Below are positions 17,579 to 24,616 of a stretch of 42,869 nucleotides of DNA, piece after piece (the first letter of the stretch is position 1; the number at the start of each line of letters is the position of its first letter). The DNA is from Gammaproteobacteria bacterium. Its GTDB lineage: Bacteria; Pseudomonadota; Gammaproteobacteria; SZUA-229. The translations under genes were made by a program, and so were the position numbers. Below the pieces are notes generated by a model that did no database searches, was not told the origin of the DNA, and saw only the letters and a program-made list of their open reading frames with translations. Location of the stretch: the NCBI GenBank assembly GCA_015488885.1, contig WFMW01000054.1, forward strand, positions 1-42,869, written 5' to 3'.

Positions 17579-17621
17579 GACACTACGTATTCATCTTATA
17601 GATTATTAAAATTATCCAAAG

Positions 17622-18731
17622 TCAATCTACCAGATTAAAATACTGACGGGCAATCGTATCGGGTGAAAACCTTTCAAGACATGCACTAGCAAATGGATAA
17701 TTAGCATTACTCACATCATCAATAGCCTGTTTCATTTTATCTGCCAATGCATCTGCATCACCCGTGTTAACTAGATACTTTGATAAAGATGATTCCATTA
17801 TTTCATCTGGTCCAGATTTACAATTAGTACTAATCACAGCAGTATCAAGACATAATGCTTCTGCCAGAACCACACCAAAACCCTCATAATCAGAACTAAG
17901 AACCAGTAGGCTGGAGCCTCGAATTATTGGGTAAGGATTTTTATGAAAACCCGCAAGAACAACTCTGTCCTCAAGTTTCATTTGGTGAATCATAGCAATA
18001 ATACGCCCCCGGTCCGGCCCATCACCAACCAATATTAACTTAAAGTCAGATTTTATTTTCTGATAAGCCATTAATAATATATCATGCCTTTTCTGTGTAA
18101 TGGAAAACCTCCCGACATGTACAATATACTGCATCATGGCATATGGATTATCTTTAGCAGATAATTCGTTAATTGATATCATATCAATCGCATTGTAGAT
18201 AGTTTTAAGTGATTTAGGATACAGTTTATTAATCATAATTAAACTGTCCTTAACACCATTTGACACAACAATAATATTCTTATTATTATATAATTTTCGT
18301 ATTCTCAACATACGAAAATACTTTTTCAAACCTGACCTATTAGCAAGGTTACTGGCAGTAATATTTTCATGGATACAATAATAAACCCCTTTCAGACCGG
18401 CAAGACTTGATAGCTTATGTGAAAGTGTCAGGTGAGAAACTTTTAACTGAAAAATCCCATATTTTTTTTCCAGCTGTACAATAAAATGGCGTAATTTTTT
18501 TGCATTAATATAGGTAGAGGGTAAATACTTATATTTTTTATATCCAAGTATTTCAATACTAACCTTTTTACTCAGCTTCAGTAGTATTTCATCCCGTATA
18601 ACAAGTACAACAACATTATGCCCCATTTCTACCATGGAATTTGTTAGAGACCTTAAACTAACTTCAGCACCACCTATCCCAAGTGAATCAATAATCATTA
18701 ATACGTTTATTTTTTTATTATTTTTATCCAT
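17622..18731 (-). CDS. Glycosyltransferase family 4
   Basis: A 369-residue GT-B glycosyltransferase. The N-terminus LMIDSLGIGGAEVSLRSLTN is the acceptor-side glycine loop typical of the family. The C-terminal half has YIVHVGRFSITQKRHDILLM, ILVGDGPDRGRI, VVLAGFHKNPYPIIRGSSLL and SSDYEGFGVVLAEALCLDT, the retaining GT4 donor site with the E-x7-E glutamates. It is AT-rich like its neighbours. It probably acts on the lipopolysaccharide core or O-chain; the sugar is unknown. Confidence 0.9.
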   Translation of the reverse strand: MDKNNKKINVLMIIDSLGIGGAEVSLRSLTNSMVEMGHNVVVLVIRDEILLKLSKKVSIEILGYKKYKYLPSTYINAKKLRHFIVQLEKKYGIFQLKVSHLTLSHKLSSLAGLKGVYYCIHENITASNLANRSGLKKYFRMLRIRKLYNNKNIIVVSNGVKDSLIMINKLYPKSLKTIYNAIDMISINELSAKDNPYAMMQYIVHVGRFSITQKRHDILLMAYQKIKSDFKLILVGDGPDRGRIIAMIHQMKLEDRVVLAGFHKNPYPIIRGSSLLVLSSDYEGFGVVLAEALCLDTAVISTNCKSGPDEIMESSLSKYLVNTGDADALADKMKQAIDDVSNANYPFASACLERFSPDTIARQYFNLVD

Positions 18732-18746
18732 AGATATTTACAATTA

Positions 18747-18980
18747 CTAAATTCCAGAATACCTTTTAAATAAATAAAAGAACAGTATAGTAAACACATA
18801 ACTGGCTAATTGTTGTATATCCAGTCTTTTATATGCTGCATTACTTACATTGAAATTAGAGATGCTGACACTCGTCAAAGTCACCACTGTCAACAACATA
18901 CCCAATTCGATAATAAATACATCAATTATTGAATAAAATAATATACTAATACCTAAATATTTCATTAATATTCTATTCAT
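18747..18980 (-). CDS. Small hypothetical membrane protein or gene remnant
   Basis: An open frame of 77 codons from MNRILMKYLGISILFYSIID to FYLFKRYSGI, with two hydrophobic stretches near its two ends. It fits between the glycosyltransferase and the O-antigen ligase on the same strand. There is no clear ribosome site and I recognise no family. It could be a small membrane protein, a decayed piece of a polymerase or flippase, or chance in AT-rich DNA. Confidence 0.3.
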   Translation of the reverse strand: MNRILMKYLGISILFYSIIDVFIIELGMLLTVVTLTSVSISNFNVSNAAYKRLDIQQLASYVFTILFFYLFKRYSGI

Positions 18981-19044
18981 AATATAAAAACACACATATA
19001 CTAATAAATTACTTTATTATTATATAAGAAAATAACACGTCTGG

Positions 19045-20301
19045 TTAACTACTTTTCATTTTCATTGCATGATAATGTCCCAGTAAAACAGTAATATAAA
19101 TAAGATATACAGAAACAGGGGGTAATCTTAATGTCCATGACTCCGTCAAACCAAAAATAGATTCTGCAATAATGACAGTCATTATAAGTAATCTACTTTC
19201 CCTATCAATATACTTACTGTCATATATTACTCTAAGAGGCATTACAATTAATGAAAATATAAATATCATAAACCCTATAATCCCCGCTGCAACCAATGCT
19301 TGAAAAAAAATATTATGTACACTGTTATTAAGAGCTAACTTTCTATATTCACCCTTGTTTTGCAATGAGATTATCTCATTTTTGAAATCGCCAGGCCCTG
19401 TACCAAGTACAGGATGTTTCATCCAGACATGAAATGCAATATCCCACATCGCCAATCTTTGTCCGTTTGAAGTGTCATATATATTATTTGTGTAATATTG
19501 ATCAACATCGGTTATTGCACTATCAATTCTTTTTTTTATTAAACCACCAACAGGACTCAATATAGAAATCACCACGAATACAACTAATACGGCAGCAATA
19601 CTATTAAGACTCACCTTCTTCTCTTTAATGGAATACACTGTAGCAATAATCAAATACACAGGTAACACCAACCAGGCTCCTCTTGCTTGTGATAATACTG
19701 CAGCTATCAGGGCACATAACATCGATATTAAAATAACCAACTGAGAAAGTCGTTTTAAATTATGCGTTAATAGTAGTGCTAACATCACACCAAAATTAAG
19801 CATGGCAAGCTCACCAAACATTATATGGTGATAATGGCCACTTGCAGGTAAATCAGGGTGCCTGAGGTAACTATTTAATGCAACGGCAAATATAAAAAAA
19901 CCTGAGATAATTGCACCAGCATAAATATAATTCAGAAGAGAAATTTTCTTTTTAACCAATAAAAGGTAAAAAGGAATAATAAGAAAAAACCTGAAATATC
20001 TTTCAAATACTTTTATGTATTTCCCAATATCACTCTCATTATAAAATGCAAGTAACCCTGACACCATATAAAGAATAAAACCAATAACAAATAGTTTTTC
20101 AGCTTTTGAAAGTTCATTCCAGCCTTTAAGCCAGTCCCTTGTATAAAAAAAAGAAGTTATAACGAGTAAAGCAAATACCGTACTTGCTGCATTTTTTACC
20201 GAGGTTCCCGTTACGGACAAAACAAGCACACATATTCCCATAAATAGAACCAATGATGTCGGCCTGTTATTTATTAATTGAGTCAACAATCTCATCAACA
20301 T
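19045..20301 (-). CDS. O-antigen ligase / Wzy-type membrane protein
   Basis: A 418-residue protein with about 11-12 membrane segments and one long periplasmic loop containing GQRLAMWDIAFHVWMKHPVL and GTGPGDFKNEI, then LALNNSVHNIFFQALVAAGI. The W-x-x-A/hPxxGxGxG pattern and the conserved His in the SVHN motif are those of the O-antigen ligase/polymerase (Wzy_C) superfamily. It likely joins O-polysaccharide to the lipid A core at the periplasmic face, as WaaL does; a polymerase role cannot be excluded. It starts inside the 3' end of waaF (35-bp overlap). Confidence 0.85.
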   Translation of the reverse strand: MLMRLLTQLINNRPTSLVLFMGICVLVLSVTGTSVKNAASTVFALLVITSFFYTRDWLKGWNELSKAEKLFVIGFILYMVSGLLAFYNESDIGKYIKVFERYFRFFLIIPFYLLLVKKKISLLNYIYAGAIISGFFIFAVALNSYLRHPDLPASGHYHHIMFGELAMLNFGVMLALLLTHNLKRLSQLVILISMLCALIAAVLSQARGAWLVLPVYLIIATVYSIKEKKVSLNSIAAVLVVFVVISILSPVGGLIKKRIDSAITDVDQYYTNNIYDTSNGQRLAMWDIAFHVWMKHPVLGTGPGDFKNEIISLQNKGEYRKLALNNSVHNIFFQALVAAGIIGFMIFIFSLIVMPLRVIYDSKYIDRESRLLIMTVIIAESIFGLTESWTLRLPPVSVYLIYITVLLGHYHAMKMKSS

Positions 20302-21286
20302 GTATCTCTGTTAAACATTCTGCATGCCCTAGTGGACACTCCCTTTTAAAACACGGGCTGCATGACAGCCCGAGATAATAAATTTTCTTTTTATCATCCG
20401 TTGTTAACGGCGGCGTATAATCCGGTGTCGATGACCCGTAAATAACATGCACCTTTACCCCGCTTGCGGCGGCTATGTGCATTAAACCGGAATCATTGCA
20501 GACAGCGGCTTCGGCACAGGCAAATAAATCTACAGTGTCGGCCAGTTGTGTTTTACCACATAAATTGATAATCGCATCGTCACTGGCCGGGCTTATTATA
20601 TTACCTGCCGCCCGGTCTTTCTCTGAACCGATTACCCATATCTGATAACCCGCGTCAACCTGTTTTACTGCCAGTTCGCGGTAATATTCTACTGACCATT
20701 GTTTTGCGGGGCCATATTCCGCACCCGGCATGATACAGATAACCGGCCGGTTCAGCTTAAGATGCAGCTTTTTCAATAGATGCTGCTGATTATCGTGATC
20801 GATGGTTAATGCTGGAAACGGGATGACCGGGGCTGTTTGGGGATTATTTTTTCCAGCGTGGGCAACATAGCGCTGCACGGTCTGCTTTAATATGTCTTTA
20901 TTCAATACACGAATATCATTTAACAAACCATAACGCATTTCACCGCGATACCCGGTGCGTATGGGAACTTTTGCTGCAAAAGAAATAATGGCGGATTTCC
21001 ATGAACGTGGTATAACGATGGCATGTGTGTAATGATTTTTTCGTAACTGTTTTCCCAGCTTCCAGCGCTTGAAAAAAGAAAATTCACCATGCTGTACATC
21101 CACTGCAATACCGTGCCGGACCTCTGGCATCCGCTTGAGTATGGGTAATGACCATTTCGGGGCGACAACATCAATCTCACAATCCGGGTGCTGTTGCTTT
21201 AATGTTTTGAATAAAGCCTGCGCCATCACCATATCACCAATCCAGGATGGGCCGATAATCAGATAACGCTCTGCCTGTCTGTTCAC
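20267..21286 (-). CDS. waaF: ADP-heptose:LPS heptosyltransferase II
   Basis: A 339-residue GT9 glycosyltransferase that adds the second L-glycero-D-manno-heptose to the inner core of lipopolysaccharide at the cytoplasmic membrane. Signature segments are YLIIGPSWIGDMVMAQALFK at the start, CIMPGAEYGPAKQWSVEYYR, VCNDSGLMHIAAASGVKVHV and IYGSSTPDYTPPL. The start is chosen as GTG at 21286 (MNRQAERYLIIGPSW) because WaaF proteins begin almost directly at YLIIGPSWVGD; a TTG at 21364 would add 26 unrelated residues. It uses the heptose made by HldE at 27-28.4 kb. Confidence 0.92.
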   Translation of the reverse strand: MNRQAERYLIIGPSWIGDMVMAQALFKTLKQQHPDCEIDVVAPKWSLPILKRMPEVRHGIAVDVQHGEFSFFKRWKLGKQLRKNHYTHAIVIPRSWKSAIISFAAKVPIRTGYRGEMRYGLLNDIRVLNKDILKQTVQRYVAHAGKNNPQTAPVIPFPALTIDHDNQQHLLKKLHLKLNRPVICIMPGAEYGPAKQWSVEYYRELAVKQVDAGYQIWVIGSEKDRAAGNIISPASDDAIINLCGKTQLADTVDLFACAEAAVCNDSGLMHIAAASGVKVHVIYGSSTPDYTPPLTTDDKKKIYYLGLSCSPCFKRECPLGHAECLTEIHVDEIVDSINK

Positions 21287-21394
21287 TATTGTTATATTGA
21301 GATAATTAATGGTTCCTGAAAAAAGGTCAGGAGATACTTTCAGGAACACAATAAAAATATTCAAGACTGTTCTGTATCTTTACCGCTCCCATAA

Positions 21395-21775
21395 TCATGT
21401 AGATAACACCATCTTACAGTCATAAAAACCAAATTTTCCATCATTCGTCATCACGGCAATATCTCTGACCATACTTTGCGCAATCAACATTCGGTCAAAA
21501 GGGTCTTTGTGATGAAAGGGCATATCCTTTAATGACATAGCGTCCTGCGCACTGAAATCAAGCAGCTCAAAGCCACTTTTCTGTGCAACTTCAACAGGGT
21601 CAAAATCAACCTGTAATTTTCCAAGCAATGCTTTAATCATGATTTCGACAATACTGATGGAACTGACATAGATGGTGTTTACAGCAGACTCCAGTTGTGC
21701 CCGTTGTGATGCATCCATTTTATCCGGCTCAGAAATTGCCCAGAGAAAGATATGTGTATCAATAATAATTTTCAT
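21395..21775 (-). CDS. vapC: PIN-domain ribonuclease toxin VapC
   Basis: A 126-residue PIN protein with acidic residues D6 (MKIIIDTHIFLWAI), E44 (SISIVEIMIKA) and D91/D94 (HHKDPFDRMLIAQS), plus the final MTNDGKFGFYD segment. The DTHIFLW start and the KDPFDRML motif place it in the PIN group usually paired with Phd/YefM antitoxins, as here. The ATG at 21775 overlaps the antitoxin TGA by one base (TGATG). It is expected to cleave a structured RNA when the antitoxin is degraded. Confidence 0.93.
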   Translation of the reverse strand: MKIIIDTHIFLWAISEPDKMDASQRAQLESAVNTIYVSSISIVEIMIKALLGKLQVDFDPVEVAQKSGFELLDFSAQDAMSLKDMPFHHKDPFDRMLIAQSMVRDIAVMTNDGKFGFYDCKMVLST

Positions 21776-22002
21776 CAATCATCATAAAATAGCTTATTGA
21801 TACTTTCATCTTCATCCATAAAATCATCCGGCAACACGAACTTGCCAGACAATAAACCAAGCTTACGTTTACCTTCAGGTTTATGCGCGACCAGATCAAC
21901 AAGTGGCAGATTATTTTTTGCAATAACAATTTTCTCACCGTGATAAGCCATATTAACCAGCTTCGAGAGATTTGCTTTAGCTTCTGAAATATTGATAATC
22001 AT
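21775..22002 (-). CDS. Phd/YefM-family antitoxin
   Basis: A 75-residue antitoxin beginning MIINISEAKANLSKLVNMAY, the classic Phd/YefM fold that reads '-SEAKANLSKLV-', then GEKIVIAKNNLPLVDLVAHK and an acidic toxin-binding tail (DDFMDEDESINKLFYDD). The ATG at 22002 has AGGGG seven to eight bases upstream, so it is preferred to the longer frame. It binds its own operator and neutralises the downstream VapC. Confidence 0.92.
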   Translation of the reverse strand: MIINISEAKANLSKLVNMAYHGEKIVIAKNNLPLVDLVAHKPEGKRKLGLLSGKFVLPDDFMDEDESINKLFYDD

Positions 22003-22021
22003 TGTTACTACCCCTGACAAC

Positions 22022-22051
22022 ATTATGGACAACTGTACCAAAGTAGGTCAA
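22022..22051 (-). promoter_or_regulatory. Likely promoter of phd-vapC
   Basis: On the minus strand TTGACC (22046-22051) and CATAAT (22022-22027) are 18 bp apart, ending 19 bp before the antitoxin ATG. The fit to sigma-70 is good but not perfect, and no clear palindrome overlaps it. Confidence 0.45.
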
Positions 22052-22127
22052 TCTGGTCAAACCTTAACCGCGACATTAACAGCAAACTGCACTGCCTGTA
22101 TGGCCACTATCATCATAAATATCCGTT

Positions 22128-22568
22128 TTAGAACAACTCAGGATAATCGACAAGAAATGGATTAATGATAGTCAGGTTACCAATTTGCTGTTCATGCTGC
22201 ATATCTTCGCTTAACAGATAGCGACAATCGAGAAAAAGCGCGGCAGTAATTATTAGTGTATCCCACCATGAGTAAGCATAACGATCCTGTATATCCCATG
22301 CAGATTCTATCAGTGCTGTTGACATTTCCAGTGGCTGCCAGACATTAAGTGCCCTTATATCTGCCTGTGCCAACTCTCTGGAAAGACCGGGATTAAGCTT
22401 TTGAGTGACGGTAACATAATATTCATTCATAACCTGAACACTAATTTTGCCTCGCCCATATTGCCAGAGATATTGCAGCCAGCGTTTAGCTTCAGGTTGC
22501 TTATCAACTTCATTGCTATCGCGCGTATAAACAAGAATATTCGTATCGACGAAACAATTATCGCTCAT
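22128..22568 (-). CDS. vapC: PIN-domain ribonuclease toxin VapC
   Basis: A 146-residue PIN protein opening with SDNCFVDTNILVYTRDSNE (metal-binding D8), a central VQVMNEYYVTVTQKL (acidic residue in the second position of the triad) and SWWDTLIITAALFLDCRYLL carrying the third acid. LLSEDMQHEQQIGNLTIINPF is the conserved end of this PIN subgroup. It overlaps the upstream antitoxin by 11 bp. All catalytic acids are present, so it should be active. Confidence 0.92.
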   Translation of the reverse strand: MSDNCFVDTNILVYTRDSNEVDKQPEAKRWLQYLWQYGRGKISVQVMNEYYVTVTQKLNPGLSRELAQADIRALNVWQPLEMSTALIESAWDIQDRYAYSWWDTLIITAALFLDCRYLLSEDMQHEQQIGNLTIINPFLVDYPELF

Positions 22569-22785
22569 GAAGTTCGTCTCGTGACGGGTAAGAATCTGCG
22601 GTATTCAATGGCCGGGGTTCTACCGAAAGATACTGCTGCATTGCTTTGCTATAACCCGTTTTCTGTTTTTTCAGCTGTTTCAGTAAATCACCGAGCATTT
22701 GTGAAACACTGGTATTATGCTCTGCCGCCCAGACTTTTGACCAGTGTGCCACATCATTATCCAGTTTGATGGTAATATTTTTCAT
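22558..22785 (-). CDS. vapB: Ribbon-helix-helix antitoxin (VapB/CopG-like)
   Basis: A 75-residue protein from MKNITIKLDNDVAHWSKVWA through EHNTSVSQMLGDLLKQLKKQ, a ribbon-helix-helix DNA-binding domain, with a C-terminal toxin-binding tail ending SYPSRDELHER. The frame is open 14 codons further upstream to 22827, but that stretch is the -35/-10 promoter itself, so the start at 22785 is chosen. It overlaps the VapC gene by 11 bp. It probably represses the operon through the AGCAC/GTGCT site around the -10 box. Confidence 0.85.
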   Translation of the reverse strand: MKNITIKLDNDVAHWSKVWAAEHNTSVSQMLGDLLKQLKKQKTGYSKAMQQYLSVEPRPLNTADSYPSRDELHER

Positions 22786-22820
22786 AGCACGATTATAGTG
22801 CTGCACTTTTTTTGCGTCAA
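22786..22820 (-). promoter_or_regulatory. vapBC promoter with operator over the -10 box, predicting a leaderless transcript
   Basis: On the minus strand TTGACG (22815-22820) and a perfect TATAAT (22792-22797) are exactly 17 bp apart. The -10 box is wrapped by the inverted repeat AGCAC-TATAATC-GTGCT (22787-22803). Only six bases (CGTGCT) separate TATAAT from the antitoxin ATG, so normal initiation would fall on or next to the A of the start codon, giving a leaderless mRNA. A MITE lies 15 bp beyond the -35 box. Confidence 0.68.
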
Positions 22821-22838
22821 CCGGCATAATGCCATTAA

Positions 22839-23104
22839 CCCGGATTTTTCATGGGAATACAGACAATGGGGAGGTATTCTATAAAAACAGTCAGTGTGTC
22901 AGTTTTGTCGATTCAGCGAAAAGCATAGCCATAGCTACGGTTACAGGCGAATCGGCAAAAATGACCACTGAGCCATGATTTAATCATAGTGGTTCAAAAT
23001 TTGCATAGCGGGCAACAGGTACATAGTATATTTTTTCTGATACCAATATTTATTAGTATATTCATAATGTTAAGCCATGTTTGCGTTCCCATGAAATATC
23101 CGGG
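22839..23104. mobile_element. MITE copy 1 (266 bp, TTAA duplication)
   Basis: A non-autonomous element with terminal inverted repeats of about 22 bp (left CCCGGATTTTTCATGGGAA; right, read inward, CCCGGATATTTCATGGGAA) and no coding capacity. TTAA flanks both ends (22835-22838, 23105-23108). Inside are an inverted repeat around GCATAGCCATAGCTA and a conserved block ending GGGCAACAGGTACATAGT. It fills the gap between the vapBC promoter and higBA. Copies 1 and 2 are in the same orientation. Confidence 0.85.
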
Positions 23105-23112
23105 TTAAATAC

Positions 23113-23140
23113 TTGCCAATATTAACATATATGTTAATAT
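23113..23140 (+). promoter_or_regulatory. higBA promoter/operator with a 22-bp perfect palindrome
   Basis: 23119-23140 is a perfect 22-bp palindrome with the half-site ATATTAACATA. It ends 7 bp before the higB ATG and immediately follows TTGCCA (23113-23118), a plausible -35 box; TAATAT at 23135-23140, 16 bp later, can serve as a -10. A dimeric XRE antitoxin (HigA) bound here would block the promoter. Confidence 0.6.
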
Positions 23141-23147
23141 GTAACAC

Positions 23148-23483
23148 ATGGAATGGGAGATAGTCTATTACAGTGACGTTGTTCAAGAAGGAATTCAGGC
23201 TTTCCCTGCTGGTATTCAGGCAAGATATATCCACCTTACCGAGCGAATGTTGAAATATGGAACTAACCTTGGGATGCCACATACAAAACCAGTGAAAGAA
23301 GGTTTGTTTGAGCTTCGAATGAAGTCAAAAGAGGGGATTGGTCGTGTGCTCTATTGTACGGCGGTAAACAGAAAAATAATCATGCTTCATTCTTTTATCA
23401 AAAAGACGCAGAAGTTGCCACCAAAAGATTTAAAAATTGCCATATCCAGAATGAAGGAGGTGAAATCAAATGCTAACACATGA
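23148..23483 (+). CDS. higB: RelE-superfamily toxin HigB / phage Gp49-like
   Basis: A 111-residue protein: MEWEIVYYSDVVQEGIQAFP at the start, GLFELRMKSKEGIGRVLYCT in the centre and KIIMLHSFIKKTQKLPPKDL near the end. The ELR-x(7)-RVLY and HSFxKKTxKxP segments are the conserved core of HigB/Gp49-like mRNA interferases, which cut ribosome-bound mRNA. It overlaps the downstream antitoxin by 14 bp. The toxin-first order is typical of higBA. It is bracketed by MITE copies 1 and 2. Confidence 0.93.
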   Translation: MEWEIVYYSDVVQEGIQAFPAGIQARYIHLTERMLKYGTNLGMPHTKPVKEGLFELRMKSKEGIGRVLYCTAVNRKIIMLHSFIKKTQKLPPKDLKIAISRMKEVKSNANT

Positions 23484-23775
23484 AGAATTCAAAACAAAAA
23501 TGTTAAGTAACCCTGATGTTAGAGCTGAATATGATAATTTGCAGGAAGAATTTTCGATTGTTGATGAATTACTAAAAGCCAGGATGACAGCAGGACTTAC
23601 CCAGACAGAAGTGGCTAAACGCATGGGTACTAAAACACCGGCTATTGCAAGATTAGAAAGTGGTGGTGGAAATAAAAAACACTCACCCTCAATAACAACG
23701 TTGAGAAAATATGCAAAGGCAGTTGGTTGTCACCTGGAAATTAAATTTGTCCCTAACCAACAAGAATTTCTCTAA
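23470..23775 (+). CDS. higA: XRE-family antitoxin HigA
   Basis: A 101-residue protein with a Cro/C1-type helix-turn-helix at about residues 36-90 (AGLTQTEVAKRMGTKTPAIA, then the recognition-helix region and SITTLRKYAKAVGCHLEIKF). A strong Shine-Dalgarno AGGAGGTG lies at 23455-23462, inside higB, so the antitoxin is translated better than the toxin. It should bind the palindrome upstream of higB and neutralise HigB by direct contact. Confidence 0.93.
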   Translation: MLTHEEFKTKMLSNPDVRAEYDNLQEEFSIVDELLKARMTAGLTQTEVAKRMGTKTPAIARLESGGGNKKHSPSITTLRKYAKAVGCHLEIKFVPNQQEFL

Positions 23776-23794
23776 GGAAGCCATTATATTATGG

Positions 23795-24303
23795 CTACAA
23801 ACCTAATTCACTGTGTGAACCGATACACACAAGCTGCAAAACTTTCTTATTAGGCTTAATGTGACAATCACGGTGGTCTGACCAATCACCTGTTAACCCG
23901 GATATTTCATGGGAATGCAGACAATGGGGAGATATTCTATAAAAACAGTCAGTGTGTCATTTTTGCCGATTCGTCGAAAAGCATAGCCATAGCTATGGTT
24001 ACAGGCGAATCGGAAAAAATGGCCGCTGAGATTTTTTCAAAAACTGCATAGCGGACAACGGGTACATAGTGTGTTTTTCTGATACCAATATTTATTTGTA
24101 AATTCATGATGTTAAGTGAAGCTTATAGCGTTCCCATGAAATATTCGGGTTAAAGCATGATCCTTATATTTTTCAGCCAGCGGTTTATTTTCAAGTAGTA
24201 ACTTGAGCACAACAATGAAGGATTCATCGAGGGTTTTCCGGTGACGTCCCTTTACTTCACGTTTATAATCTTGCTTAAATTTTTTAGTCCGTTCTAACTT
24301 CAC
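23795..24303 (-). pseudogene. yafQ: YafQ-type mRNA interferase toxin, split by a MITE insertion
   Basis: The 5' part (24303 to about 24150) encodes MKLERTKKFKQDYKREVKGR, HRKTLDESFIVVLKLLLENK and PLAEKYKDHAL. The 3' part (23892 down to the stop at 23795) encodes TGDWSDHRDCHIKP, NKKVLQLVCIGSHSEL and GL, with the catalytic-region DW..HRDCHIKP and GSHSELF-like end of YafQ. A 253-bp element flanked by TTAA interrupts codons 51/52. Deleting it with one TTAA gives a single 83-residue frame reading ..DHALTGDWSD... As it stands, translation runs into the element and ends TRIFHGNAISFT. The toxin is therefore inactive. Confidence 0.9.
23897..24149. mobile_element. MITE copy 2 (253 bp) inserted in yafQ, TTAA duplication
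   Basis: Terminal inverted repeats start CCCGGATATTTCATGGGAA on the left and, read inward, CCCGAATATTTCATGGGAA on the right. TTAA flanks both ends (23893-23896, 24150-24153). Inside are arms CCGATTCG (23966-23973) and CGAATCGG (24006-24013) enclosing the 12-bp palindrome CCATAGCTATGG (23987-23998), a probable hairpin. It carries no gene. Ends and a 4-bp target duplication of this type fit mobilisation in trans by a full-length insertion sequence; IS1380-type elements are one candidate family, not proven here. Confidence 0.92.
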
Positions 24304-24557
24304 TTCGTCAGGTCGGCCATTAAATCATCAACATTATCAAAACTATCCAGTTTTCCTTTTCGCGCTTCACGCATTGCCTGGATGGTTTCTTTATTTGGAA
24401 TTAGCGGTTCAAAAGGCAACGTCTTTTCGATAGCAACCCGCGTTAGCATCAATCTAAACGCATCAGATACCGTTAAACCCATAGTTGCCAGTACCGTTGC
24501 TGCTTCCTCTTTTATCGTCTCGTTAATACGAGCACGTACAACTGCATTTTCAGCCAT
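24300..24557 (-). CDS. dinJ: RelB/DinJ-family antitoxin
   Basis: An 85-residue ribbon-helix-helix antitoxin: MAENAVVRARINETIKEEAA, then TVLATMGLTVSDAFRLMLTR and VAIEKTLPFEPLIPNKETIQ, the standard RelB/DinJ pattern. Its stop overlaps the yafQ ATG by 4 bp, the normal dinJ-yafQ arrangement. Because yafQ is broken, this antitoxin has lost its own toxin. It could still repress the locus or neutralise related toxins encoded elsewhere. The ribosome site GAGAGG is upstream of the ATG. Confidence 0.93.
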   Translation of the reverse strand: MAENAVVRARINETIKEEAATVLATMGLTVSDAFRLMLTRVAIEKTLPFEPLIPNKETIQAMREARKGKLDSFDNVDDLMADLTK

Positions 24558-24583
24558 AACCTTTACCTCTCTATATGTGCCAC

Positions 24584-24612
24584 ATTGTAGCCCAAAATGA
24601 GGTAAAAAGCAA
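24584..24612 (-). promoter_or_regulatory. dinJ promoter abutting MITE copy 3
   Basis: On the minus strand TTGCTT (24607-24612) and TACAAT (24584-24589) are 17 bp apart and 26 bp before the dinJ ATG. The TCAA duplication of MITE copy 3 starts at 24613, directly against the -35 box, so everything upstream of the promoter core has been replaced by the element. Confidence 0.5.
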
Positions 24613-24616
24613 TCAA

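Noticed and set aside
22558-22827. Antitoxin start at 22827 (MPVDAKKVQHYNR)
   Set aside because: Those 14 codons coincide with the -35 and -10 boxes of a near-perfect promoter, so they are unlikely to be translated; the ATG at 22785 is used.
23070-23282. A 70-codon frame across the MITE end and higB on the minus strand
   Set aside because: It runs antisense through the clearly real higB gene and its end is encoded by the MITE terminal repeat.
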